Shown in pieces: positions 1-13,269 of a stretch of 64,000 bases of DNA. Source of the stretch: Neopusillimonas aromaticivorans (GTDB lineage: Bacteria > Pseudomonadota > Gammaproteobacteria > Burkholderiales > Burkholderiaceae_B); contig NZ_CP128233.1 in NCBI RefSeq assembly GCF_030344915.1, positions 620,001-684,000 of the forward strand. Direction: 5' to 3'. Both the position numbers and the translations under genes were made by a program. A model generated the notes under the pieces. It did not search any database. It was not told where the DNA came from and worked only from the letters and a program-made list of their open reading frames with translations. The number at the start of each line of letters is the position of its first letter. Positions within the stretch are counted from its first letter, which is position 1.

Positions 1-50
1 AGGGCGCTGACCGTCGGTTCAAGCAAAACAGTCTGGTGAACAAATGCCAT
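1..50 (-). CDS. rsmH: rsmH (mraW), 5' end only: 16S rRNA C1402 N4-methyltransferase
   Basis: Only the first 16 codons lie in the window; the gene runs off the left edge. The minus strand reads MAFVHQTVLLEPTVSA from an ATG at 50. This matches the conserved RsmH start (F-x-H-x-x-V-L-L-x-E). It lies 8 bases after the mraZ stop, the standard mraZ-rsmH order that opens the division and cell-wall (dcw) cluster. RsmH methylates 16S rRNA C1402 in the decoding centre. The call rests on this short match plus context. Confidence 0.85.
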   Translation of the reverse strand, partial: MAFVHQTVLLEPTVSA

Positions 51-58
51 GACGGCCC

Positions 59-490
59 TTAGAAAGAAAAATCGTCGAGGGCGTCGGACATCATGCCCTT
101 GGCCAGGTCTTCGGCTTCACGACGCCCCCACTCGGCGGTGTCCCAAAGCTCGAAATGGTTACCCATTCCCAACAACATGACGTCACGCACAAGCCCGGCA
201 GCCTGCCGCAACTCGGGCGATACCAGAATATGACCGGCCGCGTCCATGTCGACATCAAGTGCATTACCCAGCAACAACCGTTGCAACGCTCGCGCCGACA
301 TCGGAAAACGTGCGATGACATCACGGCGCTCTTCCCAGACGCTGCGTGGATACACCAGCAAGCAGCCATCAGGGTGGCGAGTAAGCGTCAGACGCCCCTG
401 CTCGGCGGAAACAAGCGCGTCACGATGCCGGGTGGGTATCGAAACCCGCCCCTTGGCATCGAGAGTTAACGCACTGCATCCCTGGAACAC
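59..490 (-). CDS. mraZ: MraZ, DNA-binding regulator of the dcw cluster
   Basis: MraZ is an AbrB-like transcriptional regulator that binds its own promoter region and controls the division and cell-wall cluster. The 143-residue product begins FQGCSALTLDAKGRVSIPTR, the first of two typical MraZ half-domains with the D-A-K-G-R motif; the second (DAAGHILVSPELR) lies near residue 90. I chose the GTG at 490 because FQG is the normal N-terminus and GGGGG sits just upstream. A GTG seven codons earlier (511) falls inside the operator repeats and is unlikely. rsmH follows 8 bases downstream. Confidence 0.93.
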   Translation of the reverse strand: MFQGCSALTLDAKGRVSIPTRHRDALVSAEQGRLTLTRHPDGCLLVYPRSVWEERRDVIARFPMSARALQRLLLGNALDVDMDAAGHILVSPELRQAAGLVRDVMLLGMGNHFELWDTAEWGRREAEDLAKGMMSDALDDFSF

Positions 491-495
491 ATTTC

Positions 496-530
496 CCCCA
501 CTTTTTTGCACATTTTCCTACTTTTTCCCA
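496..530 (-). promoter_or_regulatory. MraZ operator: four 10-bp spaced direct repeats
   Basis: On the minus strand the pentamers TGGGA, TAGGA, TGCAA and TGGGG start at 530, 520, 510 and 500, exactly 10 bases apart with A-rich spacers. This is the described MraZ target layout (TGGGN repeats with 5-nt spacers). The third copy is degenerate. The array runs from the -10 hexamer to the Shine-Dalgarno of mraZ, so bound MraZ would block initiation: autoregulation, inferred from position. Confidence 0.8.
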
Positions 531-558
531 CTCTACGACAATGGCAACACGCGGTCAA
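530..558 (-). promoter_or_regulatory. Sigma-70 promoter of mraZ/dcw
   Basis: On the minus strand -35 TTGACC (558-553) and -10 TAGAGT (535-530) are separated by exactly 17 bases. The -10 overlaps the first MraZ repeat. From here to rnpB (559-742) I see only AT-rich spacer and a small hairpin at 691-706 (AAACCC/GGGTTT, 4-nt loop). That hairpin could end rnpB transcripts but has no T tract. Confidence 0.65.
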
Positions 559-742
559 GCGCTTAAGGTCATTTTTTTCAATGACAACAAGTACTTACAG
601 TCAAATCAAAGATTTTTAACCAGGAATTTCTTTCGTTAAATCAAGGGATTGGAAGATCAATTGGAAGTGCTTTATGCGCACCGCCGCACGAAACCCTATC
701 GGGTTTGCAACCGGATGCGAAAAGGGGGAGTGCAATAAATGC

Positions 743-1146
743 GGGACAGGCCTGTAGGCCGGATTCTGTACACCGGGGCAAACCCCGGTGGGCAATCATT
801 CGTCTTGGCACACCATTACTGACGTGCTCTGGCCACCTACCCGCATACTCGGACGGGCCGCCCTTTGAGCCCGAGGGCTCGTCGTATGCCTATTTGGTGT
901 TGCTCCGGATAGAGGTTACCGCGTTTCACCCAGCTACGCTGTGCCCTGAAAACAGGACACGCCGCACGGAAGTCGCCGTGTCAGTGCATGCAAGCATGCC
1001 CGCGTATCAGTCTCGTCTCTGTGGCCCTGTTCCTCGGCTTGCAGGTGGTGACACCTGCTTACCGGACGGCTGTTAGCCGCTACCCTGCCCTGTGGAGTCC
1101 GGACCTTCCTCGATATACGTGATACCGCGATTGCCCGGCCTGCCCC
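743..1146 (-). ncRNA. rnpB: RNase P RNA (bacterial type A)
   Basis: This is the catalytic RNA of RNase P, which matures the 5' ends of tRNAs. The minus strand carries the family hallmark GAGGAAGGTCCGGACTCCAC near the 5' end and AGAATCCGGCCTACAGG at the 3' end. The ends were placed by the P1 helix: GGGGCAGGCC (1146-1137) pairs with GGCCTGTCCC (752-743). Length is about 404 nt, normal for type A. Open frames across it on both strands are artefacts of its G+C-rich sequence. Confidence 0.95.
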
Positions 1147-1240
1147 GCCCGGGCATTGTAGCCAAATTAAATGCCCCTCACTGAACGAAACGCCACAAAC
1201 TGCGACAATACACATCATTCTTCTATATGCATGTATTTTT

Positions 1241-3111
1241 ATGGCCGCCACCCCACTCGTTACACTGACCCGACTGCAATTGGCCTATGGCCACCATCCC
1301 TTGCTCGACAATGCCGATCTGACCATCGCTACCCATGAGCGCGTGGGTCTAATCGGGCGCAATGGTGCGGGCAAGTCATCACTGCTCAAGCTGATTGACG
1401 GTCGAACCTTACCCGATGACGGCGAAGTCATGCGGGTTGGCGGATTAAAAATAGCCACTGTCGAACAAGAGCCCGACCTGCCTCCCGACCAAACTGTCCT
1501 TGAAGTCCTGAGCGGTAATTTCACTGAGCACGAAGACTGGTCACGCCCGGCCAGGGCCCAGGCACTGATTGATGAGCTGGGTCTTGAGCCGAACGCCCTG
1601 ATCGACGGCTTGTCGGGGGGACCCGCAAGCGGGTAGCGCTGGCCAGCGCTCTGGCCGACGAACCCGATCTGCTGTTGCTCGATGAACCGACCAACCACCT
1701 TGACTTCACTGGTATCGGATGGCTTGAACAACGTCTGCAACAGGCGCGCTGCTCTGTGATCCTCATTACGCACGACCGCCGCTTTCTTGACGCCGTTGCC
1801 ACCCGGATCGTCGAACTGGATCGCGGAAAACTGTTCAGCTTCCCGGGCAATTTCAGTCAGTGGCAGCAGCGCAAAGCCGAATGGCTTGAAGCCGAGAAAG
1901 CGCAAAATGCCAAGTTCGACAAGGTGCTTGCCCAGGAGGAGATCTGGATTCGAAAAGGGGTTGAAGCACGCCGCACACGCAACGAAGGCCGCGTGCTCCG
2001 CCTTGAACAACTACGCCGCGACCGGGCCGCACGCCGAGAGCGCACAGGCAATGTCAGCCTGGCCATCGCCGAAGGCCAACGCTCCGGGAAACTGGTCGCT
2101 GAACTTGACCACGTCTCGCATGGCTACGATGGCCATCTGTTGATCAACGATTTCTCCACCGTCATTTTGCGACAAGACCGTATCGGCCTGATCGGGCCAA
2201 ACGGCGTCGGAAAAACAACCCTGCTGAAAATCATCCTCGGCGAGCTCAAACCCGATTCCGGTACCGTCAAACTGGGTACAAACATCACGGTGGGCTATTT
2301 CGACCAAATGCGTTCGCAACTCGATGAGAGCGCTACCTTGGCTGACACCATCAGCCCTGGGAGCGAATGGGTCGAAATTGGAAACCAGCGCAAGCACATC
2401 ATGAGCTACCTGGAAGATTTCCTGTTCCCGCCCGCCCGCGCCAAATCACCGGTCAGCAGCCTTTCCGGTGGCGAACGCGCCCGTCTGGTGCTGGCTCGAC
2501 TGTTTGCTCGTCCAACCAATGTGCTGGTCATGGATGAGCCCACCAACGATCTGGACATCGAAACCCTTGAGCTTCTGGAAGAATTGCTGCAAGACTATCA
2601 AGGCACTGTACTGCTGGTCAGTCACGACCGCGCCTTTCTGAATAACGTCGTCACGCAAACCATTGCCTGGGAAGGCAATGCACGTTGGCGCGAATATGCA
2701 GGCGGCTACGATGACTGGCTGGAACAACGGCCTGATGACGTCCCGCAAAGCCGCGCTGCGGGCCATGCCGAACCCGAACTATCGCAGCTCGTCGGGCAGG
2801 CTCCAAAAGCCGCCTCGTTGCATACAGCCGATCAGGAAACAAAACCCGCATCAACACGCCCCAAGCCAGTCAAAACTGCACGTATCACTTCGTGGGAACA
2901 AAAAGAACTGGACGGATTGCCCGACGCGATCGGCGCGCTTGAGGCACGTCAGGCCATGCTGGTAGAGCAACTTGCCGATGGCAGCCTTTACGCCAGTGAT
3001 CCCGCCAAGGTTCAGGACATCAATGCCCAGCTCGAAGAAATCGACGCTGACCTGATGCGACTGTTTGAGCGCTGGGAAGCTCTGGAAGCGAAACGTGCCG
3101 GGTCGGAATAA
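1241..3111 (+). CDS. uup: Uup, ABC-F family ATPase (one frameshift)
   Basis: This is a soluble duplicated ABC ATPase of the ABC-F type (Uup), linked to ribosome function and transposon excision. The first nucleotide-binding domain has Walker A GRNGAGKSS (about residue 40) and Walker B LLLLDEPTNHLD. The second has GPNGVGKTT, signature SGGERAR and VMDEPTNDLD. The C-terminus (about 550-623) is the Uup coiled-coil domain. The frame breaks in the G6 run at 1615-1620, inside the first LSGG signature. One extra G restores LSGGTRKRVALA and a 623-residue protein. The DNA continues to encode the whole family, so this looks like a sequencing deletion. Confidence 0.9.
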
Positions 3112-3195
3112 ACCTGCTGTGAGACGGCACGTTGAATCGTGCGGCAAGACGATATTTCCGTTTTAATGGCAGGCCTTGAAACACCTGCTGAACAT

Positions 3196-3223
3196 CTGCC
3201 TCACACGAGATGACCTGAGGCAG
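3196..3223. terminator. Stem-loop between convergent uup and pyrC
   Basis: CTGCCTCA (3196-3203) and TGAGGCAG (3216-3223) form a perfect 8-bp stem with a 12-nt loop between two convergent genes. There is no clear T tract on either strand, so a role in ending or protecting either transcript is a guess. The rest of 3112-3300 shows nothing recognisable. Confidence 0.35.
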
Positions 3224-3300
3224 ACGCTTCTTAATCCTGAGCGATAGTACAAGCCGCAACGGCTACTCTGCCCCGGAACTATACCCGCCCGGGACTTGAC

Positions 3301-4365
3301 TCAACCCCGAACGATGCTCCAGGGCAGTTGCTCACCGGCGGCCAAGGGCACTAAATCTGCCTGGTCCGGATGGACCCGCTCTGGAATGTCGAATGCCTGA
3401 CGCTGAAGTGTCAGCGTATCCTGGTTAACCGGCAACCCGTAAAATGCGGGCCCGTTCAGGCTTGCAAACGCCTCTAACCGATCAAGCCGCCCCACTGAGT
3501 CGAATGCCGTAGCATACAGTTCCATAGCATGAAGTGCGGTATAACACCCCGCGCAACCGCATGCATTTTCTTTGGCATTACGCGAATGTGGAGCACTGTC
3601 AGTGCCCAGAAAGAACCGGTTGCTGAGACTGGTAGCGGCCTCGAGCAATGCCTGGCGATGCGTCTCGCGTTTCAAGACCGGCAGGCAGTACCAATGCGGT
3701 CGTACGCCACCGCGAAATAAGGCATTGCGGTTATAAAGCAAGTGATGAGCGGTTATTGTTGCTCCTGTGGGCCCCTCGGCATCGCGTACGTATTCCACGC
3801 CTTGTCGTGTTGTCAAATGTTCGAACACGACTTTCAGCGCAGGAAATGCCTTGCGTAACGGAATCATGACCCGATCAATAAAAACCGCCTCGCGATCAAA
3901 AATGTCAACGTCAGGGTCAGTAACCTCGCCATGAACAAGCAACGGCAACCCCGTATCTTGCAAGGCTTCAAGCGCGCCGGTGCAATACCGTAGCAAATTG
4001 GTCACGCCTGCATCAGAATTGGTCGTTGCCCCTGCCGGATAAAGCTTCACACCGTATACAATGCCGCTTCCCGACGCTTTGCGTATTTCATCTGCCGGCG
4101 TATTGTCAGTCAAATATAGCGTCATCAGTGGCGTAAATGATGATGCAGGCAAGCTGCTGTCTTGCAGCGCCTGCACAATGCGGCTGCGGTAGCCCTGTGC
4201 TGCTTCTGTAGTTGTCACGGGTGGTGTCAGATTGGGCATGACAATGGCCCGACCAAACTGACGGGCAGTGTCAGCGACCACGGCGCGCAACATGGCGCCA
4301 TCACGCAAATGCAGGTGCCAATCATCCGGACGTTTGATGGTTAAAGTTGAAATCGACGAAGTCAT
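3301..4365 (-). CDS. pyrC: Dihydroorotase (class II)
   Basis: PyrC interconverts carbamoyl aspartate and dihydroorotate, the third step of pyrimidine synthesis. The 354 residues hold the class II zinc site in order: DWHLHLRDG near residue 15, the carboxylated lysine in YGVKLYPAGAT (about 104), LVHGEVT, VFEHLT and the catalytic aspartate in LGTDSAPHSR (about 255). Length is typical and the frame is intact, in contrast to many neighbours. It is monocistronic and divergent from the SWIB gene; the 175-bp gap must hold both promoters. pyrF, a later step of the same pathway, is elsewhere in the window (59.7 kb). Confidence 0.96.
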   Translation of the reverse strand: MTSSISTLTIKRPDDWHLHLRDGAMLRAVVADTARQFGRAIVMPNLTPPVTTTEAAQGYRSRIVQALQDSSLPASSFTPLMTLYLTDNTPADEIRKASGSGIVYGVKLYPAGATTNSDAGVTNLLRYCTGALEALQDTGLPLLVHGEVTDPDVDIFDREAVFIDRVMIPLRKAFPALKVVFEHLTTRQGVEYVRDAEGPTGATITAHHLLYNRNALFRGGVRPHWYCLPVLKRETHRQALLEAATSLSNRFFLGTDSAPHSRNAKENACGCAGCYTALHAMELYATAFDSVGRLDRLEAFASLNGPAFYGLPVNQDTLTLQRQAFDIPERVHPDQADLVPLAAGEQLPWSIVRG

Positions 4366-4540
4366 GAATACCTTCTAGATGAATACGGCGCATCGGATCT
4401 GGCAACTGCGAACCAACGGTTCGGCGCTGATTTTACCGATGCGCAGGCAGAAAAAATCGGGTACAAACTCTTTTGCTGTCAGGGCCAAGACGCGTTATGC
4501 TCGACCCTGACGTTTTTTATTCAATATGGAGCAATTTTTT

Positions 4541-4813
4541 ATGGCAACTACTGCAAAAACCGCGCGCAAACCAAATGCGGCGTTCATGAAGCCACTGACC
4601 CCTAGCGACACGCTGGCCGCCGTTGTCGGGGCCACACCGTTGCCGCGCACCGAAGTCACCAAAAAACTCTGGGACTACATTAAAAAGAACAATCTTCAAG
4701 ATCCGGAAAACCGTCGCAACATTAACGCTGACGATAAACTTCGCCCGATTTTTGGCAAAGACCAGGTATCCATGTTCGAAATGACCAAATTGGTCAGCGC
4801 CCACCTGAAGTAA
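4541..4813 (+). CDS. SWIB/MDM2 domain protein
   Basis: A basic 90-residue protein that is almost entirely one SWIB/MDM2 fold: lysine/arginine-rich start (MATTAKTARKPNAAF), then the domain with LWDYIKKNNLQDPENRRN and a C-terminal F-x-M-x-K-L-V helix. Small single-domain SWIB proteins are common in Burkholderiales and chlamydiae and are thought to bind DNA or chromatin, but their bacterial role is not established. I chose ATG 4541 over the in-frame ATG 4526 because GGAG (4528-4531) then sits 9 bases upstream as a ribosome-binding site. A strong terminator follows, so it is a single-gene unit. Confidence 0.85.
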   Translation: MATTAKTARKPNAAFMKPLTPSDTLAAVVGATPLPRTEVTKKLWDYIKKNNLQDPENRRNINADDKLRPIFGKDQVSMFEMTKLVSAHLK

Positions 4814-4868
4814 ACGCCTGAAAAAGGCACGTGCCCCGTCATGTCTACATGTACAAAGGGCAAGCAAG

Positions 4869-4915
4869 CCGCACCTGCACGCTGCAAAATCACAGCGATG
4901 CGGTGCGGTTTTTTT
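4869..4915 (+). terminator. Rho-independent terminator after the SWIB gene
   Basis: CCGCACC (4869-4875) pairs with GGTGCGG (4902-4908), the stem continues inward with GCA/TGC and CGCTG/CAGCG, and seven T follow on the plus strand. It is the strongest terminator in the first 15 kb. Confidence 0.9.
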
Positions 4916-4986
4916 ATCAGGCACATTTCTGTTCGCCAACACCCGAACAAACTGGCGCGGACTAAATGCTCCGGGCGTTGAACACG

Positions 4987-5352
4987 TTAAAGCTCAGGTG
5001 CGGGTGCATTACCCTCGACTAATGCCAACCAGCCTTTGATCAGGCGATAGACCACCCAAATCAGGGCCGCCAACCCGGTAATCCAGCCGATAAAAATGAA
5101 TGTCAGGATTGCGCTGATCAGGAACCACAACAGCCCCCACCAAAACGTCTTGATCACCCAGTCGAAATGTACGGCATAAATCGTACCGGCCGCATCACTG
5201 CGTTTCATATACGCCAGAACCATTGATGCTATGGTCGCAACACCAATAAAACCGGCGGTGACAACACCCAGTGCAAACAGACCATAAATAATGTGTGTCA
5301 GCCACTTGAGTGACAAACCGTTGTTTTCTTCCGGCGGTAATGCGTCGGTCAT
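4987..5352 (-). CDS. Small membrane protein, DUF4870/Tic20-like
   Basis: 121 residues with a soluble N-terminus (MTDALPPEENNG), one hydrophobic segment at about 19-50, and two more at about 68-110 (WWGLLWFLISAILTFIFIGW and a following stretch) rich in tryptophan. The pattern resembles small inner-membrane DUF4870-type proteins of Burkholderiales; no biochemical role is known to me. Start at 5352 follows a good GGAG-like site (GGAGGG just upstream on the minus strand). It is divergent from the cation-channel-like gene at 5460. Confidence 0.6.
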   Translation of the reverse strand: MTDALPPEENNGLSLKWLTHIIYGLFALGVVTAGFIGVATIASMVLAYMKRSDAAGTIYAVHFDWVIKTFWWGLLWFLISAILTFIFIGWITGLAALIWVVYRLIKGWLALVEGNAPAPEL

Positions 5353-5459
5353 AAACCCTCCAATACACAGGTGTCAGATAATGTGGGTAGTATTTTAACC
5401 CGTCATACTCAGCAGACATCCATTCGCCACCTCTCCACCCTTTGGCAAGCCAATTTGTT

Positions 5460-6125
5460 ATGGACACGATCACACTTTCTCCGCATCCGTTCAGCGCCTT
5501 GAACCTTAACATGATGCTGGTTATTTACCTTATCGCGATCACCGCAGAAGCAATGTCGGGGGCACTGGCAGCCGGACGCCGCCGAATGGATATTTTTGGT
5601 GTCGCAGTCATCGCCTCTGTCACGGCTCTGGGCGGGGGCACCATACGTGACGTTATTCTCGGTAACTACCCCATCGGTTGGACGCAACATCCTGAATACC
5701 TCTACATCGTACTGAGTGCCGGACTGATTACCGTCCTGGTCGCCCGTTACATGCACCACCTGAAGCAGATATTTCTTGTTCTGGATGCGCTTGGACTTGT
5801 TGCATTCTCAGTGATCGGCTGCACAATCGCACTTGGATTGAACTACACGACAGCCGTTGTCATCATTGCGGGGATGTTGACAGGGATCAGTGGGGGCGTT
5901 GTGCGCGATGTGCTGTGCAACCAGGTACCCATTGTTTTCAGGCGTGAGCTTTACGCCAGCGTATCATTGTTCGTCTGTGTTCTTTTCCTGATTCTGAAAA
6001 GTTTCGGATTGGGAGAAAACATCACGATGCTGGTTTGCTTCACCGGTGGCGTTACATTCCGCCTTCTAGCGATTCGATTTCACTGGCGTCTGCCGGTATT
6101 TTCGTACGATAGCCGATGGGAATAA
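5460..6125 (+). CDS. UPF0126/TRIC-type membrane protein (YicG-like)
   Basis: A 221-residue inner-membrane protein with two repeats of the UPF0126 domain, each three helices. Both carry the glycine-rich signatures: GGGTIRDVILG near residue 60 and SGGVVRDVLCNQVP near 145. These are prokaryotic relatives of trimeric intracellular cation (TRIC) channels, so monovalent cation conductance is likely from family. I prefer ATG 5460 over the in-frame TTG at 5442. The gene ends just before a decayed region that leads into the rrn operon. Confidence 0.85.
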   Translation: MDTITLSPHPFSALNLNMMLVIYLIAITAEAMSGALAAGRRRMDIFGVAVIASVTALGGGTIRDVILGNYPIGWTQHPEYLYIVLSAGLITVLVARYMHHLKQIFLVLDALGLVAFSVIGCTIALGLNYTTAVVIIAGMLTGISGGVVRDVLCNQVPIVFRRELYASVSLFVCVLFLILKSFGLGENITMLVCFTGGVTFRLLAIRFHWRLPVFSYDSRWE

Positions 6126-6336
6126 AGCCCTGGCATAGAGGCACCACATAGGTTTAACACGGAGTTGGTGGGTGTTGGCCATTCTTGTGGCCGATCCCGG
6201 GCAGCATCCGATGTGCTCTGCGTGGCATGCCGTTGCAACGGTGTCGGTTGCGATGGCGCTACGCTCGGCTCAAGCCGTAATTGCTGGCGCTGATGATCCG
6301 AGACCCAGCGTCGTAACAGGTTGGCATAGAGGATTT

Positions 6337-6492
6337 GCCAGCGGGGACGAGCCCTGGGGCAAAGCGGGTGGTTATGGCATCCAGGGGAAAGCCGCGGCCT
6401 TTATTGTGAACGTCAATGGCAGCTACAGTGGCGTGATGGGGTTGCCGGTGTATGAAACAGCCCAACTGCTGCGGTTGTGCAAGACGGTGTGA
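6337..6492 (+). pseudogene. Remnant of maf (nucleotide pyrophosphatase), C-terminal third
   Basis: The frame reads ASGDEPWGKAGGYGIQGKAA followed by a segment with SYSGVMGLPVYETAQLL, the unmistakable end of a Maf-type house-cleaning nucleotide pyrophosphatase. Upstream (6126-6336) none of the N-terminal Maf motifs appear in any frame, so this is not one of the single-base breaks seen elsewhere but a real truncation. It sits between the UPF0126 gene and the 3' end of the rrn operon. Downstream DNA (6493-6684) has no recognisable coding content. Confidence 0.7.
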
Positions 6493-6684
6493 TGCGACGC
6501 AGCTTGGAAGCATCGCCAGCAGGTTGAGATGAGCGTCGATCGTACGCCTGAGCTGCTCCTGAACCCCTGTCCGTTGCGCATTACTTGTGCAGGCTGTGAC
6601 CTGCTTGCCGCGGGTTTATCATTCGCCCCGCCGGTATGCAGCCCTATCGGGCGGCCGCAGGTGGCGACTGTGAGCGCGCACAAA

Positions 6685-6722
6685 GTAAAACGCCCCGCAA
6701 CGATGAGTTGCGGGGCGTTTTG
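6685..6722 (-). terminator. Terminator of the rrn operon
   Basis: A 13-bp perfect stem AACGCCCCGCAAC / GTTGCGGGGCGTT with a 5-nt loop lies just beyond the 5S gene. On the minus strand it is followed by TTTTAC, and on the plus strand by TTTT, so it can work in both directions, also stopping transcripts from the maf remnant side. Confidence 0.9.
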
Positions 6723-6731
6723 GTATAAAAG

Positions 6732-6843
6732 CCTGACGATGACCTACTTTCACAGACGTTAATCAACTATCATCGGCGCAGAGGTGTTTCACGGTCCTGT
6801 TCGGGATGGGAAGGGGTGGGACCACCTCGCTATGGTCGTCAAG
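6732..6843 (-). rRNA. rrf: 5S ribosomal RNA
   Basis: The minus strand starts TTGACGACCATAGCGAGG, contains GGTCCCACCC and CCGAACAGG, and ends GTAGGTCATCGTCAGG; the ends pair (TGACGACC/GGTCATCGTCA). About 112 nt, normal for Burkholderiales. It is the last gene of the operon, roughly 215 bp after 23S. Confidence 0.93.
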
Positions 6844-7059
6844 CGTAACTTGTTGCCTGGGCTGGTGAACTGCTTAGGCCAACCTGGGCCAATCGTGGAA
6901 GAAGCAACGTGTGGTGCGTGATGCATCACACACGATGGTGAGTACTTATGTTTTGCAGTGTTGGGTTGCGTTGTTTAGCGGTGCTGTTGCTGCCGGGTTA
7001 GGGCAGACTTTCAATTTGTTTGAACGGCACTTGAATCACGTTAACCTGCAAGGTTATAG

Positions 7060-9948
<2,889 letters not shown>

Positions 9949-10196
9949 AACGTTGCACGCTATAGGTCTCTAACTTGAGTTTGCGTGTTTGTGCCGTTCA
10001 TCATTCTTAAGGCCCAGCCACGAATGACTGGATTTGAGAACTACTTGAACTAAATTGTTTAATGCAATCACAACCCGTACTTATCGCGGGTTACACCATT
10101 GACAGACCCGTAGCGAATTGATTAAAAATCAACTCACGGATTTGCTATGCTGCAACTCACCATAACTACTTCATTGTGTTGTTGCTTCTTCCTGAT

Positions 10197-10208
10197 TGTT
10201 AAAGAACG
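10197..10208 (-). promoter_or_regulatory. boxA antitermination site in the 16S-23S spacer
   Basis: The minus strand reads CGTTCTTTAACA, a boxA element for NusB/NusE-dependent antitermination, between tRNA-Ala and 23S. Together with the leader boxA it keeps RNA polymerase resistant to termination through the operon. nusB itself is in this window at 62.7 kb. Confidence 0.75.
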
Positions 10209-10404
10209 ATTTACAGCCGATAACTTACCTATCGGTAAGCTAACGAACAGAACCCTAAATTATACAGCAATTTAAGATGCTCTTCGTTAGCCTGGCATGA
10301 ATTTACTGACTACCGCACCACTTCCACAGCACACCCCAAGACCACTTCACCGAACTACCCTAACCCTCAACTTGCTCAATCACTTGAATCAAGTTCAGAG
10401 ATTT

Positions 10405-10480
10405 TGGTGGAGGATGACGGGATCGAACCGACGACCCCCTGCTTGCAAAGCAGGTGCTCTCCCAGCTGAGCTAATCCCCC
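10405..10480 (-). tRNA. tRNA-Ala (UGC)
   Basis: The minus strand reads GGGGGATTAGCTCAGCTGGG and onward to a CCA that is encoded. The anticodon loop TTTGCAA gives anticodon UGC, and the acceptor stem GGGGGAT/ATCCTCC closes. 76 nt with CCA, in the usual second spacer position, 14 bp after tRNA-Ile. Confidence 0.96.
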
Positions 10481-10494
10481 TTCTCGTAAAACTA

Positions 10495-10571
10495 TGGTGG
10501 GTCAAGTTGGAATCGAACCAACGGCCCCCGCCTTATCAAGACGGTGCTCTAACCGACTGAGCTACTGACCC
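10495..10571 (-). tRNA. tRNA-Ile (GAU)
   Basis: The minus strand begins GGGTCAGTAGCTCAGTCGG; the anticodon loop CTTGATAAG gives GAU; the acceptor stem GGGTCAG/TTGACCC closes with an encoded CCA. 77 nt, first tRNA of the 16S-23S spacer. Confidence 0.96.
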
Positions 10572-10692
10572 TTGGCCTTAACCCGATGGGTGCACTGCTG
10601 TAGCCTGAACTACAACCCATGCCGACTGCACTTTCAAACAACCGATAAGCGTGGACGCTTAATATCAACTGCACCAAACCCAACGTGCTCTT

Positions 10693-12226
<1,534 letters not shown>

Positions 12227-12431
12227 AAACCTGTAAATCGTATTTTCCTTAACCCCGAAAGGTCAGGTCATACGTCGCTGTACTCAAAGAAACAAACAGA
12301 GCTCTGATTAAAAATCAGGCTTGACTTGTTTCTTGTGCGAGCACTTGAATGTGTATTGCTTTAGCCCCTTCGTGAGAAGGGTGTTGGCCAATGCAGTTAA
12401 CTCAAGCGCCCACACTTATCGGTTGTTTAAT

Positions 12432-12443
12432 TGTTAAAGAGCA
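12432..12443 (-). promoter_or_regulatory. boxA antitermination site in the rrn leader
   Basis: The minus strand reads TGCTCTTTAACA, a near-consensus boxA, about 205 bp before mature 16S and about 100 bp after the promoter -10. It is the entry site for NusB/NusE antitermination. Confidence 0.8.
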
Positions 12444-12545
12444 GTTGCAACCGGCTTGCTGCACAGACACTGTAGAAGTTACCCTACACTACCCGGCGCT
12501 GCCTTGCTGCGTTTCATTGATCTGTTTGATCAGCGAAGAAACGAG

Positions 12546-12574
12546 ATTATGAACCAGTTTTTTATCGCTGTCAA
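12546..12574 (-). promoter_or_regulatory. rrn P1-like promoter with UP element
   Basis: The minus strand has -35 TTGACA (12574-12569), a 17-bp spacer and -10 CATAAT (12551-12546): almost perfect sigma-70 consensus. Directly upstream (12575-12620) lies a run of A and T tracts typical of an UP element bound by the RNA polymerase alpha subunit. Position before the boxA leader makes it the operon promoter. Confidence 0.88.
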
Positions 12575-12620
12575 CTCGTTTTGAAGATTTTTTCAAAAAT
12601 TTTTAAAAACCTAAAAACTT

Positions 12621-13269
12621 TCGAAACCTCAAAACCCGCTGACCACGCCGCTGAACCTGACACCCAAACCATTCTGAACCCAGAACCGCCTGAACCGGCC
12701 AACTGCGCTGCGACGAAAAACCACACTGTATCGTCCCGCTTCGCTTTACTTCACAACGCCATTAGAACACATTTGCCTGACGTTAATTTGTTTGAAACAA
12801 ACGCGTTTAACAAACCTGAACTACCCGGTAAACCGGACTTCGTTTCGACCCGCTTAAGGGTTAACCCGAAGGTGTTGTGCTGCAAAGAGGCCGAACTATA
12901 GCACGAGTTTTTTACGCCGTGCAAGTCATAACGCAAAAATAATCAAAAATTATGAAAATAATTCTAAAACCGCCCTGCACCAAGGTCAGGACCTGAGACT
13001 TTAGTACTGCGTGCACTATCTATCAAGATTGATACAAGCGCCCTTTCAGGCTTATACAGGCACCTTCCTAGTCGAGCACCCTATTTACAAACACCTTCTT
13101 ATTCAGGCAGCTTCATTTACAGGCCCCGTCTTACGCATCAAAAAGCTTTCCGTACAGTTGCAGCTTTTATAGAGAGATCATGGATTTTCACCAAACCCAT
13201 GACTTTTCCCATAGGGTGACAGTACGGCTTCAGCCCAGGGCAGGTTCTGTAAACGTAGCAGTGATGTGC
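12621..13269. other. Intergenic stretch upstream of rrn, no gene seen
   Basis: About 650 bp between the rrn UP element and the msrA stop. It holds C/A-rich sequence with no convincing ribosome-binding site, family match or RNA structure. A 106-codon frame starting inside the UP element (12581-12901, plus strand) has low-complexity K/T/P composition and I do not regard it as a gene. Upstream FIS-type sites would be expected here but cannot be called by eye. Confidence 0.5.

Noticed and set aside
705..1251. Open frames on both strands (123 and 105 codons)
   Set aside because: They cover the RNase P RNA, whose conserved helices and ends explain the sequence; no coding signals.
6529..6762. 77-codon plus-strand frame
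   Set aside because: Runs through the rrn terminator into 5S; no coding signature.
12581..12901. 106-codon plus-strand frame
   Set aside because: Begins in the A/T tracts of the rrn promoter, low-complexity composition, no ribosome-binding site.
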